Source: Rhizorhabdus sp049889055 (GTDB taxonomy: Bacteria > Pseudomonadota > Alphaproteobacteria > Sphingomonadales > Sphingomonadaceae). Taken from it: DNA of 64,000 nucleotides. The notes below the pieces were generated by a model that ran no database searches, was not told the DNA's origin, and was given only the letters and a program-made list of their open reading frames with translations. The position numbers and the translations under genes are program-made. Positions 36,920-45,873 of this stretch are shown here, piece after piece (the stretch's first letter is position 1; every line of letters begins with the position of its first letter). The stretch is from the NCBI RefSeq assembly GCF_049889055.1, contig NZ_JBLTWO010000011.1, positions 48,755 to 112,754 of the forward strand, in the 5' to 3' direction.

Positions 36920-37384
36920 ATGAACCAGGGTCCCCGGGAGATTCGGCTGCGCGGCAGGCTTGTTGAGAGCCTCTACACCGAAGCCATGCTGTTGGCTGAC
37001 GAGGCGCGCGCCTATTTCGAGCATCGCGGCCGCGACGATCGCGACGCGCTCGATCCGCTCTCACGGGTCACGATGAGCTGCGAGTCGCTCAAGGTCACGA
37101 CGCGGCTGATGCATGTCCTCGCCTGGCTGCTGACCGAGCGGGCCATCGAACTCGGCCAGATGAGCGACGAAGAGGCGCAGGCCTCCGCCCGCCGTCTGGG
37201 CGACGCCGCCGGGTCGGAGCGTGCAATACTCGACAGCCTGCCGACACAGGCCCGCGCGCTCGTCGAGTCGAGCCTCGACCTCTATGCCCGCGTGCGGCGC
37301 CTCGAAGGCGACGTCCCCGATATGCCGGGCCCCGCGGTCAGCCCTGCTCTCAGCTTGCTGGACCGGCTCGAACGGGCCTTCTAA
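36920..37384 (+). CDS. rcdA: DUF1465 / RcdA-like regulator of CtrA degradation
   Basis: A 154-residue all-helical protein of the DUF1465 family, whose studied Caulobacter member RcdA is an adaptor that directs CtrA to ClpXP. Conserved-looking blocks are LVESLYTEAMLLADEARAYF (split at about residue 14), SRVTMSCESLKVTTRLMHVLAWLL and the acidic tail ending in a hydrophobic residue. clpP and clpX are in this window at 17.9-20.1 kb. Function in this organism is inferred from the family. Confidence 0.8.
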   Translation: MNQGPREIRLRGRLVESLYTEAMLLADEARAYFEHRGRDDRDALDPLSRVTMSCESLKVTTRLMHVLAWLLTERAIELGQMSDEEAQASARRLGDAAGSERAILDSLPTQARALVESSLDLYARVRRLEGDVPDMPGPAVSPALSLLDRLERAF

Positions 37385-37433
37385 GGAAGGTCTGGGGAAG
37401 TCGCGGCCAGTTCGGCTGCCAAGGGGCCTGTAA

Positions 37434-38465
37434 ATGCCGAATGACGTGAAGCCCGGAGCCAGAGGCAAAGGCGCAGTAAGCAGCATATCCGATCTGGCGC
37501 GCCTCGCCGGTGTGTCGGCGTCCACCGTGTCGCGGGCGCTGGCGGGCAGCAAGATGATCAGCCTCGACACCCGGACAAAGATCAACGCGCTGGCCCGCGA
37601 GCATGGCTTCCGCCTGAACCAGATGGCGCGAAACCTGCGGCTTAAGCGGACCAACGCCATCGGGATCGTCTTCCCGCTCGGCCATGAGGTCGGGCAGCAT
37701 GTCTCCGATCCCTTCTTCATCACCATTCTCGGCCATGTCGCCGATGCGGTGACCGATCGCGGTTACGACCTGCTGCTGACGCGGGTAATTCCCACCGACA
37801 AGCTGTGGCTCGACTCGCTTGCCAATTCGGGGCGGCTCGATGGGGTGATCGTGATCGGCCAGTCCAATCAGGAGGATGTCCTCGCCGAGGCCGCCGAGAA
37901 TTATTCGACGCTGGTGGTGTGGGGCGAATTCGCCGAAGGACAGAAATACTGCTCGGTCGGTACCGACAATGTCGCGGGCGGCCGCATTGCGGCGCACCAC
38001 CTGATCGAAAAGGGGCGGCGTCACATCCTGTTCGCCGGCCACGCCGACGTGCCCGAGATCAGCGCGCGCTTTGAGGGTTTCCTCGCTGCGCATCGCGAGG
38101 CGGGTATCGAGCCGGCCGGCGTGCTGCCCGCGTCGCTGACCCCCGAAGGTGCCTATCAGCTGTTTGTCGATCATCTGGCGGCCAACCGTGCGCCCGACGG
38201 CATCGTCGCGGCTTCGGACGTCATCGCCATGGCAGCGGTCCGCGCGCTGGCCGATCGCGGGCTGTCGGTTCCCGGCGACGTCTCGATCATCGGCTATGAT
38301 GACGTGCCGACCGCCGCGCAGTTCAGTCCGGCGCTGACCACCATCCGCCAGGATATCAGGCGCGGCGCGTTCGAGATGGTCGATCGTCTGTTCCGCCGTA
38401 TCGGTGGCGAAAGCTGTGACTCGGTCGTCATGGAGCCCATGTTGGTGTTGCGCGCTTCCGACTGA
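37434..38465 (+). CDS. LacI-family transcriptional regulator
   Basis: A 343-residue LacI/GalR protein. The helix-turn-helix and hinge are at about residues 18-70 (SDLARLAGVSASTVSRAL), with the periplasmic-binding-like effector domain after it (DPFFITILGHVADAV, DNVAGGRIAAHHLI, GYDDVPTAAQFSP). The effector is probably a sugar, but no transport or catabolic operon is next to it. It converges on the DedA gene with 3 bp between stops. Confidence 0.94.
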   Translation: MPNDVKPGARGKGAVSSISDLARLAGVSASTVSRALAGSKMISLDTRTKINALAREHGFRLNQMARNLRLKRTNAIGIVFPLGHEVGQHVSDPFFITILGHVADAVTDRGYDLLLTRVIPTDKLWLDSLANSGRLDGVIVIGQSNQEDVLAEAAENYSTLVVWGEFAEGQKYCSVGTDNVAGGRIAAHHLIEKGRRHILFAGHADVPEISARFEGFLAAHREAGIEPAGVLPASLTPEGAYQLFVDHLAANRAPDGIVAASDVIAMAAVRALADRGLSVPGDVSIIGYDDVPTAAQFSPALTTIRQDIRRGAFEMVDRLFRRIGGESCDSVVMEPMLVLRASD

Positions 38466-38468
38466 TCC

Positions 38469-39068
38469 TCAGTTCGGGCGTCGCCCGCGGGCGAGGCGCC
38501 ACAGATACAGGCCGGCCATCAGCGCCAGGGCGAGGGTGGCGGCCGAATCGAGCCAGACCTCCATCTCGGAAAAGCGGGTGCCGAGCAGCCAGCCGCCGAG
38601 TGCGAGCATTGCCGACCAGCCGATCGTGCCGAGCGCGGACCAGGCGACGAAGGGCAATATCGGCATGCGCAGCAGGCCGGCGGGCACCGAGATCAGCGAC
38701 CGGAGGGTCGGCGTCATCCGCCCGACGAACACGACGAGATAGCCATGCTGCGAAAACCAGCGCTCGGCGCGCTCGACCTCGGTCCAGTCGAGCGTCAGCC
38801 AGCGGCCATGGCGCTCGATCAGCGGCCGAAATCGCTCCATGCCGAGCCATCTGGCGGCCAGATACCAGAGAAGATTGCCGAGCATCGCGCCGGCCGAACC
38901 GGACAGGATGGCGCCGGGCAGCGAGAGGACACCCTTCGCCGCCTGCAGCCCGGCCATCGACATGATCACTTCGGACGGGAGGGGCGGGAACACCGTCTCC
39001 GCCAGCATCAACAGGAACAGGCCGACATAGCCGCCATCGGCTATCAGCCGCTGTATCCAGTCGCTCAT
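38469..39068 (-). CDS. DedA-family membrane protein
   Basis: A 199-residue SNARE-associated/DedA protein with the family signatures ETVFPPLPSE and GRMTPTLRSLISVPAG, including the charged residues thought to be needed for transport, and about four helices. DedA proteins act in lipid-carrier or phospholipid flipping and envelope homeostasis. It lies 19 bp downstream of gshB on the same strand. Confidence 0.9.
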   Translation of the reverse strand: MSDWIQRLIADGGYVGLFLLMLAETVFPPLPSEVIMSMAGLQAAKGVLSLPGAILSGSAGAMLGNLLWYLAARWLGMERFRPLIERHGRWLTLDWTEVERAERWFSQHGYLVVFVGRMTPTLRSLISVPAGLLRMPILPFVAWSALGTIGWSAMLALGGWLLGTRFSEMEVWLDSAATLALALMAGLYLWRLARGRRPN

Positions 39069-39087
39069 TCGGGCCTTTTCTGGCGGG

Positions 39088-40041
39088 TCAGCGGGCGCGC
39101 AGGCGGGCTTCGATCGCGTCCCAGATCAGCGCAGGCGTGTCGGTGCCGTTGAAGCGGTCGATCGCGACGATCCCGGTGGGGGATGTCACGTTGATCTCGG
39201 TCAGGTGCCCGGCGATCACGTCGATCCCGACGAAGATCAGACCGCGTGCGGCAAGGTCGGGGCCGAGTGCTGCGCAGATTTCCTCCTCACGCGGGGTCAG
39301 TTCGGTCGCATCGGCGCGACCCCCGGCCGCCAGATTCGACCGGATCTCCCCCGCCTTCGGCAGGCGGTTGATCGCGCCGGAGACCTTGCCGTCGACCAGC
39401 ACGATCCGCTTGTCGCCCTTCGACACGTCGGGAAGGAAGGCCTGCACCATGAAGGGTTCGCGCCACACCTGCCCGAACAATTCGGTCAGCGCGGCGAGAT
39501 TGGCGTCGTTGCGGCCGACATGGAACACCGCCGACCCGGCATTGCCGTAGAGCGGCTTGACCACTACCTCGCCATGCTCGGCATGAAAGGCGCGCGCATC
39601 CTCCAGTCGGCGGGTGATCATCGTCGGTGGCATGAAGCGCGCATAATCGAGCACGAACAGCTTTTCGGGGGCGTTGCGCACCGAGGCGGGGTCGTTGACC
39701 ACCAGCGTCTTGTGCTGGATCCGCTCGAGCAGATGCGTCGCGGTGATGTAAGCGAGGTCGAACGGCGGGTCCTGCCGCATCAGGACGACGTCGACATCGT
39801 CGGCCAAGTCGATGACCTCGATTTCGCCGACAGCGAAATGATCGCCGGCGACCCGCTGCAGCTTCAGGATCTGCCGCGCCGGCGCCATCACCCGCCCGTC
39901 GCGATAGCAGAGGTCGCCCGCCTGATAATGCCAGAGCTTGTGGCCACGCTCGAGCGCGCCGAGCATGATCGCGAAGGTGGAATCGCCCGCGATGTTGATC
40001 GTCTCCAGCGGGTCCATCTGGACGGCGACGTTGAGGGTCAT
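39088..40041 (-). CDS. gshB: glutathione synthetase
   Basis: ATP-grasp enzyme joining gamma-glutamylcysteine and glycine (317 residues). MDPLETINIAGDSTF at the N-terminus, RQDPPFD, the ATP-loop region VVKPLYGNAGSAVF and the C-terminal GIDVIAGHLTEINVTSPTG are the family blocks. The ATP loop reads GNAG where GMGG is common, a mild variation. yraN lies 67 bp upstream on the same strand. Confidence 0.95.
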   Translation of the reverse strand: MTLNVAVQMDPLETINIAGDSTFAIMLGALERGHKLWHYQAGDLCYRDGRVMAPARQILKLQRVAGDHFAVGEIEVIDLADDVDVVLMRQDPPFDLAYITATHLLERIQHKTLVVNDPASVRNAPEKLFVLDYARFMPPTMITRRLEDARAFHAEHGEVVVKPLYGNAGSAVFHVGRNDANLAALTELFGQVWREPFMVQAFLPDVSKGDKRIVLVDGKVSGAINRLPKAGEIRSNLAAGGRADATELTPREEEICAALGPDLAARGLIFVGIDVIAGHLTEINVTSPTGIVAIDRFNGTDTPALIWDAIEARLRAR

Positions 40042-40108
40042 GGCGGGCTCCGTAGGTTGCGCCGCTCATCTAGGGCTTCGCAGGTCGTTCCGCTACCCCC
40101 GCCCGGCG

Positions 40109-40468
40109 TCAGCCATGCCAGACGTTGCGCAGATGGACCGGCAGCCGCCAGGGGCGCAGCAGGATGACGTCGATCCGCACCTCCTCGGCGCCTCGGCCAT
40201 AGCGGGGGAGGAGGGCATGGGCGGCATCGACCACCCGCCGCAGCCGCTGCTCGTCGATCGCAAGGTCCAGCGCCTCCTGCGTCCCGCGCGTCTTGACCTC
40301 GACGAAGGCGAGGGTGCGGCTGCGGCGAGCGATGAGATCGACCTCGCCGCGACCTGTTTTCACGCGTTGACCCACGATACGCCAGCCGTGCAGTCTGAGC
40401 CACCAAGCAGCCAGTATCTCGCCGCGACGGCCTTGCCGCTCTGCTTGTTGGTGCCTCCGTTCAATCAA
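40109..40468 (-). CDS. yraN: YraN / UPF0102 endonuclease-like protein
   Basis: A 119-residue restriction-endonuclease-fold protein with GRRGEILAAWWLRLHGW, the metal motif GEVDLIARR and FVEVKTR. The chosen start is TTG 40468, because the next upstream codon is the stop of the preceding gene (TTGA overlap) and GAGG lies about 8 nt upstream. The longer frame, from ATG 40549, would add a non-conserved N-terminus antisense-like to the neighbour. Usually yraN directly follows rsmI; here a foreign-looking small gene lies between them. Confidence 0.85.
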   Translation of the reverse strand: MIERRHQQAERQGRRGEILAAWWLRLHGWRIVGQRVKTGRGEVDLIARRSRTLAFVEVKTRGTQEALDLAIDEQRLRRVVDAAHALLPRYGRGAEEVRIDVILLRPWRLPVHLRNVWHG

Positions 40469-40836
40469 AAGCCAGCCTCGTTTCTCCAGATCATGACGGC
40501 GGCCAACGCGAGCGTTACAACAAAAGTTCTGTTCGTCAGTCTCCGCCACTTTGGGATCGCCGCCTGTAGCGGCTCCGGTAAATCCACGATCTTACCCCAA
40601 AGAAGGTTGATGGCAGGGTCCACAAACGAAACTCGCGGAAAGTTGAAGCGGCTATCGCCAAGCCAGCGACTATCCTCACCTTTGATCTGTCGAGCCACCG
40701 AAACAGCATTATTTCGAGCACGGAAGGACATAATGGCGAGTGTGAGCGCAGCGATCGCGAGAAGATCCTGAATCGTATCCGCTGGTGATAAGCCCGGAGC
40801 AATTGGCAGGCCATGAAAAGTAATTTGAATCGGCAT
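40465..40836 (-). CDS. small two-helix membrane protein, low GC
   Basis: A 123-residue protein with two predicted helices (about 23-38, IQDLLAIAALTLAIMSF; and 103-117, TFVVTLALAAVMIW) joined by a charged loop. No family recognised. Its base composition is visibly lower in GC than the flanking genes, and it separates rsmI from yraN, which suggests insertion. It is preceded by AT-rich sequence with an AGG-like site (AGGAAGG in the minus strand) before ATG 40836. Confidence 0.6.
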   Translation of the reverse strand: MPIQITFHGLPIAPGLSPADTIQDLLAIAALTLAIMSFRARNNAVSVARQIKGEDSRWLGDSRFNFPRVSFVDPAINLLWGKIVDLPEPLQAAIPKWRRLTNRTFVVTLALAAVMIWRNEAGF

Positions 40837-40884
40837 GCCTTCCTCTCTTCAATATACCTATTTAATCGATAGCCGCCTGCCTCC

Positions 40885-41769
40885 TCACTCCCCCTCGTCC
40901 TTCATCGCCATCGCCCTTGTGTAGAGGTCGCGGCGGTTGAGGCCGGTTGCGCGGGCGACTTCGCCGGCGGCTTTGGCGGCGGGGAGGTGCTGGAGGGCGG
41001 TACGGAGCAGGGCTTCGGCATCGTCCTGGGTGGCGGCAGGCGCCGGGCCGGGCGGGCCGACCACGATCACGATCTCGCCCTTGGGGCCGGATTCGGCATA
41101 GCGTTCGGCCAGCACCGACAAAGGGGCGGCAACGCTCTCCTCGAATCGCTTGCTGATTTCGCGGACGACGGCAGCTTCGCGGTCGCCCAGTCCTTTGGCC
41201 AAGGCGGCGAGGCTCGCGCCGAGGCGCGGGCCCGATTCGTAGAGAATCAGCGTCGCGCGGATGGCGGCCACCTCTTCGATCGCCTCGGCGCGGGCCTTTT
41301 CCTTGGACGGCAGGAATCCGAGGAAGAAGAAGCGGTCGGTGGGAAGGCCGGCGAGCGTCAGCGCTGCGACGGCGGCGCAGGGGCCGGGGATAGTGGTGAC
41401 CGCGATGCCCGCAGCGCGCGCGTCGCGGACCAGCTTGTAACCGGGGTCCGAGATCAGCGGCGTGCCCGCGTCGGAGACCAGCGCAACCGGCGCATGGGCC
41501 ATTCGCTCGACCAGTCCGGGGCGAACCTTGTCGGCATTATGGTCGTGATAGGGGGTCATCGGTCGTTTGATGCCGAGATGGTGGAGCAGCTTGGCGGTGA
41601 CCCGGCTGTCCTCCACCGCAATCGCTTCGACGCGCGATAGGATCGATGCGGCGCGCGGGGACAGGTCGCCCAAGTTGCCGATCGGGGTGGCCACGATATA
41701 CAGGCCTGGGGGGAGGGGTGCTTCGGATGCCTGGGCATCGGTCGCGTCCGTTTCGACAAACTGGCTCAT
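40885..41769 (-). CDS. rsmI: 16S rRNA 2'-O-ribose C1402 methyltransferase RsmI
   Basis: A 294-residue tetrapyrrole-methylase-fold enzyme that 2'-O-methylates C1402 in the ribosomal P site. GLYIVATPIGNLGDL, VEDSR, SDAGTPLISDPG and IPGPCAAVAAL are the family motifs. ATG 41769 lies 12 bp from the divergent lipoprotein gene start, so both promoters overlap. Confidence 0.95.
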   Translation of the reverse strand: MSQFVETDATDAQASEAPLPPGLYIVATPIGNLGDLSPRAASILSRVEAIAVEDSRVTAKLLHHLGIKRPMTPYHDHNADKVRPGLVERMAHAPVALVSDAGTPLISDPGYKLVRDARAAGIAVTTIPGPCAAVAALTLAGLPTDRFFFLGFLPSKEKARAEAIEEVAAIRATLILYESGPRLGASLAALAKGLGDREAAVVREISKRFEESVAAPLSVLAERYAESGPKGEIVIVVGPPGPAPAATQDDAEALLRTALQHLPAAKAAGEVARATGLNRRDLYTRAMAMKDEGE

Positions 41770-41781
41770 AAGGCGGAACTG

Positions 41782-42966
41782 ATGGCAGAGGCTGTTGCAT
41801 ATAGGCAAGCTGGACATGCATGGCTCAAGGGAGCGGTGCTCGGACTGGCCGCTCTGCTGGCGGGCTGCCAGGGCATGGTCCCGAAGGGCCGGCCGGGCCC
41901 GGCCACGCCGGTCCCGGTGGAGAAGGAGGACGGTAGCGACGTCCCGCAGGACAGCGCCCGGCACCGGGTTGCCCTGCTGGTGCCGCTAAGCGGCGCCAAT
42001 GCGGCGGTCGGGCAGTCGATCGCCAATGCCGCGACGATGGCGCTGATCGACACCGGCAACAAATCGGTGCGGATGACCACCTATGACACCGCCGGCGGCG
42101 CGGTGGCCGCGGCCAATCGCGCGATCGCGGACGGCAATGTCCTGTTCCTGGGACCGCTCCTGTCCGAGGATGCGGCCGCGGTCGCCCCGGCGGCGCGCAA
42201 GGCGGGCATCGCGGTGATTTCCTATTCGAACGATGTCGCGGTTGCCGGCAATGGCGTGTTTGTGATGGGCTTCTCGCCGACCCAGTCGATCGACCGGGTC
42301 ATCCGCTTTGCCCGGTCCAAGGGCTTGCAACGCTTCGCTGCGCTGATCCCGACCGGGCAATATGGACGCAACGCCTCCACCGCGATCATCCATTCGGTCG
42401 AGAGCGCCGATGGCAATCTCGTCGCGATGAAAAGCTATGAACGCACCGGCGCTTCGCTGCAGAAGGCGGTGGCGGATCTCGGGCGGACCCAGCAGGAATG
42501 GGATGCGGTTCTCGTCGCGGACAATGCGCGTCTGGCGGCGGGCGCGGTGCCGATGCTGCGGAAGGTCTCGCCTGCCAAGGCGAAGATATTGGGCACCGAG
42601 TTGTGGGCGGCCGAGCAATCGGCGCTGACCGCACCGGCGCTGTCGGGGGCCTGGTTCGCCAGCGTCTCGGACGCGCGCTATCGCCAGCTCGCGACGGCCT
42701 ATCGTCGCCAGTTCGGCAAGGCGCCGTTCCGGCTGGCCAGCCTTGGCTATGATTCGATGCTGCTGGTCGTGAAGATCGCGGGCGACTGGAAGGTCGGCTC
42801 GAAGTTCCCCGTGGGCGCATTGCGCGACAAGGACGGTTTCGTCGGTGTCGACGGAGCGTTCCGTTTTGGGATGAACGGCGTGGCCGAACGGGCGCTGGAA
42901 GTGGGCGAAGCGAGCCCTGCTGGCGTGAAGACCGTTTCGCCGGCTCCGGGCAGCTTCAAGGAGTAA
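41782..42966 (+). CDS. penicillin-binding-protein activator (LpoA-like) lipoprotein
   Basis: A 394-residue lipoprotein (lipobox LAGC, Cys29) with a periplasmic-binding-protein type I fold (VALLVPLSGANAAVGQSI, GPLLSEDAAAVAPAARKAG). This is the YraM/LpoA family that activates PBP1A from the outer membrane; in sphingomonads only this C-terminal-type domain is present. The divergent rsmI next door is the same arrangement as in many proteobacteria. Confidence 0.9.
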   Translation: MAEAVAYRQAGHAWLKGAVLGLAALLAGCQGMVPKGRPGPATPVPVEKEDGSDVPQDSARHRVALLVPLSGANAAVGQSIANAATMALIDTGNKSVRMTTYDTAGGAVAAANRAIADGNVLFLGPLLSEDAAAVAPAARKAGIAVISYSNDVAVAGNGVFVMGFSPTQSIDRVIRFARSKGLQRFAALIPTGQYGRNASTAIIHSVESADGNLVAMKSYERTGASLQKAVADLGRTQQEWDAVLVADNARLAAGAVPMLRKVSPAKAKILGTELWAAEQSALTAPALSGAWFASVSDARYRQLATAYRRQFGKAPFRLASLGYDSMLLVVKIAGDWKVGSKFPVGALRDKDGFVGVDGAFRFGMNGVAERALEVGEASPAGVKTVSPAPGSFKE

Positions 42967-43034
42967 TGAGAGTAAGGACGGTTGGATGCTGAAGGCGGCG
43001 GAGATGCTGGGCATCGTCCGCCGCCGTCCTGCAT

Positions 43035-43118
43035 TCAGAGCGCGACGACCACACCGATCGCGAGCGCCTGTGCTGCGATCGCGAGGAGCGCAGTGGTAGC
43101 ACCTTCAAAATAGCGCAT
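43035..43118 (-). CDS. 27-residue membrane peptide (possible)
   Basis: The reading frame starts with MRYFEG and continues as one hydrophobic helix (ALLAIAAQALAIGVVVAL) to a stop. AGGAAAAG lies about 6 nt before the ATG and the upstream 80 bp are AT-rich, unlike the neighbourhood. It lies 125 bp downstream of hemW on the same strand. No homologue known to me. It could be a real small protein or chance. Confidence 0.42.
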   Translation of the reverse strand: MRYFEGATTALLAIAAQALAIGVVVAL

Positions 43119-43150
43119 TTTTCTTTTCCTGCGAATATGTTTTGTTATCT

Positions 43151-43168
43151 CGCACATGCGATTGTGCG
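43151..43168. repeat. short inverted repeat CGCACA/TGTGCG
   Basis: CGCACA (43151-43156) and TGTGCG (43163-43168) are a perfect 6-bp dyad in the AT-rich stretch upstream of the 27-residue frame, and could be its operator. Confidence 0.3.
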
Positions 43169-43242
43169 ATGCAGCGCGCTCTATGCGCGTCATCGATTCG
43201 ACGCAATTTCGTAACAAGTTACCGCAGTTGCGTTTTGTGCAA

Positions 43243-44394
43243 TCAGGCGATGACGATTTCGGCCAATATGCCGTCGAGCAGGAGCGCGCCCGCGTCGGTC
43301 ACGCGCAACTGCCCGCCGTTCAGGGTAACCAGCCCCTGGCGGTCAAGCCGGGCGACGGCGCGCTCGTCGACAAGTGCCTCGACCGATAGACCGGAGAGGC
43401 GGGCGATGCGGGAGAGATCGACGCCCTCGACCAGGCGCAGCCCCATGATCAGCGCCTCCTGCGCGCGTTCGCGCCCGCGCAGCCTGTCTTCCACCTCGAT
43501 GCCATGGCCGATCTCGCCGACCCGCCGCAGCCAGTTCTCCGGCTTTTTGCGCCGGGCCGTAGCGATCCCGTCGCGGCGCCCATGCGCCCCGGGGCCGATC
43601 CCGGCATAATTTCCGTAGCGCCAATAGGTCAGATTGTGCCGGCTCTCGGCACCGGGCCGGGCATGGTTCGAAGTTTCATAGGCAGGCAGACCGGCGACGG
43701 CCATCCGCGCCCGCGTCGCTTCGAACTGAAGCGCGGCGGCATCGGGATCGAGCGGTACCAGTTCGCCGCGCGCGAACCGCGTCGCGAATTGCGTGCCGGG
43801 CTCGATCGTGAGCTGGTAGAGCGAGACATGCTCGGTTCCGAAGGCGAGCGCCTGTTCGAGCTCCGCGAGCCAATCATCGAGGCTCTGCTCCGGACGGGCA
43901 TAGATCAGGTCGATGCTGACCCGGTCGAAATCCGACTGGGCGGTCGAAAGCGCCTTGAGGCTTTCGGCGACGCCATGGGCGCGTCCCAGCCAGGCGAGTG
44001 TCTGGTCGTCCAGCGCCTGCAGGCCGAGCGAGACCCGGTTGACCCCCGCTGCCGATAGATCACCGAAGCGCGCGGCCTCGACAGAGGAGGGGTTGGCTTC
44101 GAGGGTGATCTCCAGGCCGGGGGCGACCGCCCAATGACCGGCAGCCGCCTCGATCAGCGCGGCGACCGTCGCGGGCGGCATCAGCGACGGTGTCCCTCCG
44201 CCGAAGAAGATCGATGTCAGGCGGCGACCGGGAAGCAGGGCTGCTTCATGTGCGAGGTCGGCGAGCAACGCCTCGCGCCACTCGTCCTGGTCGACATGCG
44301 ACCGGACATGGCTGTTGAAATCGCAATAGGGGCATTTGGAAACGCAGAAGGGCCAGTGAATGTAGAGGGCGAGATCGCTCTCGCCCGTCTCCAT
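43243..44394 (-). CDS. hemW: HemW-like radical SAM protein (coproporphyrinogen oxidase family)
   Basis: A 383-residue protein with YIHWPFC, then C21 and C24 (CxxxCxxC, binding a 4Fe-4S cluster for SAM), and the family block FFGGGTPSLM. HemW proteins bind haem and act as haem chaperones; the oxygen-independent oxidase HemN is longer. It is third in the rph-rdgB-hemW run. The start is uncertain: ATG 44394 or GTG 44415; both keep the radical SAM motif. Confidence 0.88.
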   Translation of the reverse strand: METGESDLALYIHWPFCVSKCPYCDFNSHVRSHVDQDEWREALLADLAHEAALLPGRRLTSIFFGGGTPSLMPPATVAALIEAAAGHWAVAPGLEITLEANPSSVEAARFGDLSAAGVNRVSLGLQALDDQTLAWLGRAHGVAESLKALSTAQSDFDRVSIDLIYARPEQSLDDWLAELEQALAFGTEHVSLYQLTIEPGTQFATRFARGELVPLDPDAAALQFEATRARMAVAGLPAYETSNHARPGAESRHNLTYWRYGNYAGIGPGAHGRRDGIATARRKKPENWLRRVGEIGHGIEVEDRLRGRERAQEALIMGLRLVEGVDLSRIARLSGLSVEALVDERAVARLDRQGLVTLNGGQLRVTDAGALLLDGILAEIVIA

Positions 44395-44425
44395 CGGCCG
44401 GAGCCGGTCTGTCACCGCGCTCGCA

Positions 44426-45064
44426 TCACGGCTGGAAGACCGCCGCGACCAGCTTGGCGAAGGCATCGGCGCGGTGGCTCATCGCGTGCTTGTCTGCCGG
44501 GTCCATCTCGCCGAAGCTGATCTCATGGCCCAGCGGCTGGAACATCGCGTCATAGCCGAAGCCATTGTCACCGCGCGGCGGCCAGACGAGAAGACCATCG
44601 ACACGGCCTTCGAAGCTTTCGACATGGCCGTCGGGCCAGGCGAGAGACAGCGCGCAGACGAAATGGGCGTCGCGGCCCGCTTCGGGGCCCTGTTCCTCGA
44701 GGCGTTCGTGGACGCGCCGCATGGCTTCGCCGAAATCGCGGCTGCCATCCTCGCGCTCGGCCCAGCGCGCCGAGAAGATTCCCGGCTCGCCGCCCAGCGC
44801 CTCGACGCACAGGCCGCTATCGTCGGCCAGCGCCGGGAGCCCGGTGAGGTCGGCCGAGAAGCGCGCCTTGAGCTCGGCATTGGCGATGAAGGTGGTGCCC
44901 GTCTCTTCGGGTTCGGGCACGCCCAGCGCGCCGGCCGACACTGTCTCGATCCCGAACGGCGCGAGCAGTTCGGCGATCTCGCGCAGCTTGCCCTTGTTGT
45001 GGCTGGCGATCACCAGCTTGCCCGGCGCCAGCTTGCGGTGGACGATGTCGGCCGCAGCGGTCAC
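44426..45064 (-). CDS. rdgB: XTP/dITP pyrophosphatase RdgB
   Basis: A 212-residue house-cleaning enzyme that removes non-canonical purine triphosphates. SHNKGKLREI, TGTTFIANA and DDSGLCVEALGG are the family motifs. GTG 45064 overlaps the rph stop (GTGA), which fixes the start. Confidence 0.96.
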   Translation of the reverse strand: MTAAADIVHRKLAPGKLVIASHNKGKLREIAELLAPFGIETVSAGALGVPEPEETGTTFIANAELKARFSADLTGLPALADDSGLCVEALGGEPGIFSARWAEREDGSRDFGEAMRRVHERLEEQGPEAGRDAHFVCALSLAWPDGHVESFEGRVDGLLVWPPRGDNGFGYDAMFQPLGHEISFGEMDPADKHAMSHRADAFAKLVAAVFQP

Positions 45065-45777
45065 CGGCCGGTCGCCTTGCGCTGCGCGGCGAAAATCTCG
45101 CCGCAACCGATGCGCGCCAGACGGAGCAGGCGCAGCAGCGCCTCCTCATCATAGGTAGCGCCCTCTGCGGTTGCCTGCGCCTCGGCGATATTGCCATTGT
45201 CGAGCAGCACGAAATTGGCGTCGGCATGGGCGTTCGAATCCTCGATATAATCGAGATCGAGCACCGGCGTGCCCTGATGGATGCCGCAGGACACCGCTGC
45301 GACCTGCGCCGTGATCGGATCCTCGGTGAGAGCGCCCGAGGCGAGGAGCTTGTCGACCGCGATGCGCAGCGCGACCCAGCCGCCCGAGATCGACGCGGTG
45401 CGGGTGCCGCCATCGGCCTGGATGACGTCGCAGTCGATCACGATCTGGCGCTCGCCGAGCTTTTCCATGTCGACCACCGCGCGCAGCGAGCGGCCGATCA
45501 GACGCTGGATTTCCTGCGTGCGACCGGACTGCTTGCCCTTGGCGGCCTCACGGCTGCCGCGCGTGTGCGTTGCGCGGGGCAGCATGCCATATTCGGCGGT
45601 GACCCAGCCCTGGCCCTTGCCGCGAAGGAAGGGCGGAACCTTCTCCTCGACCGAGGCGGTGACGAGCACGCGCGTGTCGCCGAAGCTGATCAGGCAGGCG
45701 CCTTCTGCGTGAACGGTGAAGCCGGTTTCGATGCTGATGGCCCGCATCTGATCGGGCGTGCGGCCGGATGGGCGCAT
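45061..45777 (-). CDS. rph: ribonuclease PH
   Basis: A 238-residue phosphorolytic exonuclease trimming tRNA 3' ends. MRPSGRTPDQMR, FGDTRVLVTASVEE, RGSREAAKGKQSGRTQEIQRLIG (split) and the phosphate-binding region DCDVIQADGGTRTASI are all present. It heads the rph-rdgB-hemW run and diverges from hrcA. Confidence 0.97.
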   Translation of the reverse strand: MRPSGRTPDQMRAISIETGFTVHAEGACLISFGDTRVLVTASVEEKVPPFLRGKGQGWVTAEYGMLPRATHTRGSREAAKGKQSGRTQEIQRLIGRSLRAVVDMEKLGERQIVIDCDVIQADGGTRTASISGGWVALRIAVDKLLASGALTEDPITAQVAAVSCGIHQGTPVLDLDYIEDSNAHADANFVLLDNGNIAEAQATAEGATYDEEALLRLLRLARIGCGEIFAAQRKATGR

Positions 45778-45873
45778 GGGAATTCCTTCTTGCTATGTGC
45801 CGCCCCCTTAGGCGCGGTGCGGGAAAGTTGGAAGCCTGTTGAGCGGCGGGCATCCATTCCCTATCTTCGGATC

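Noticed and set aside
45778..45873. CIRCE operator upstream of hrcA
   Set aside because: The TTAGCACTC-N9-GAGTGCTAA pattern is absent.
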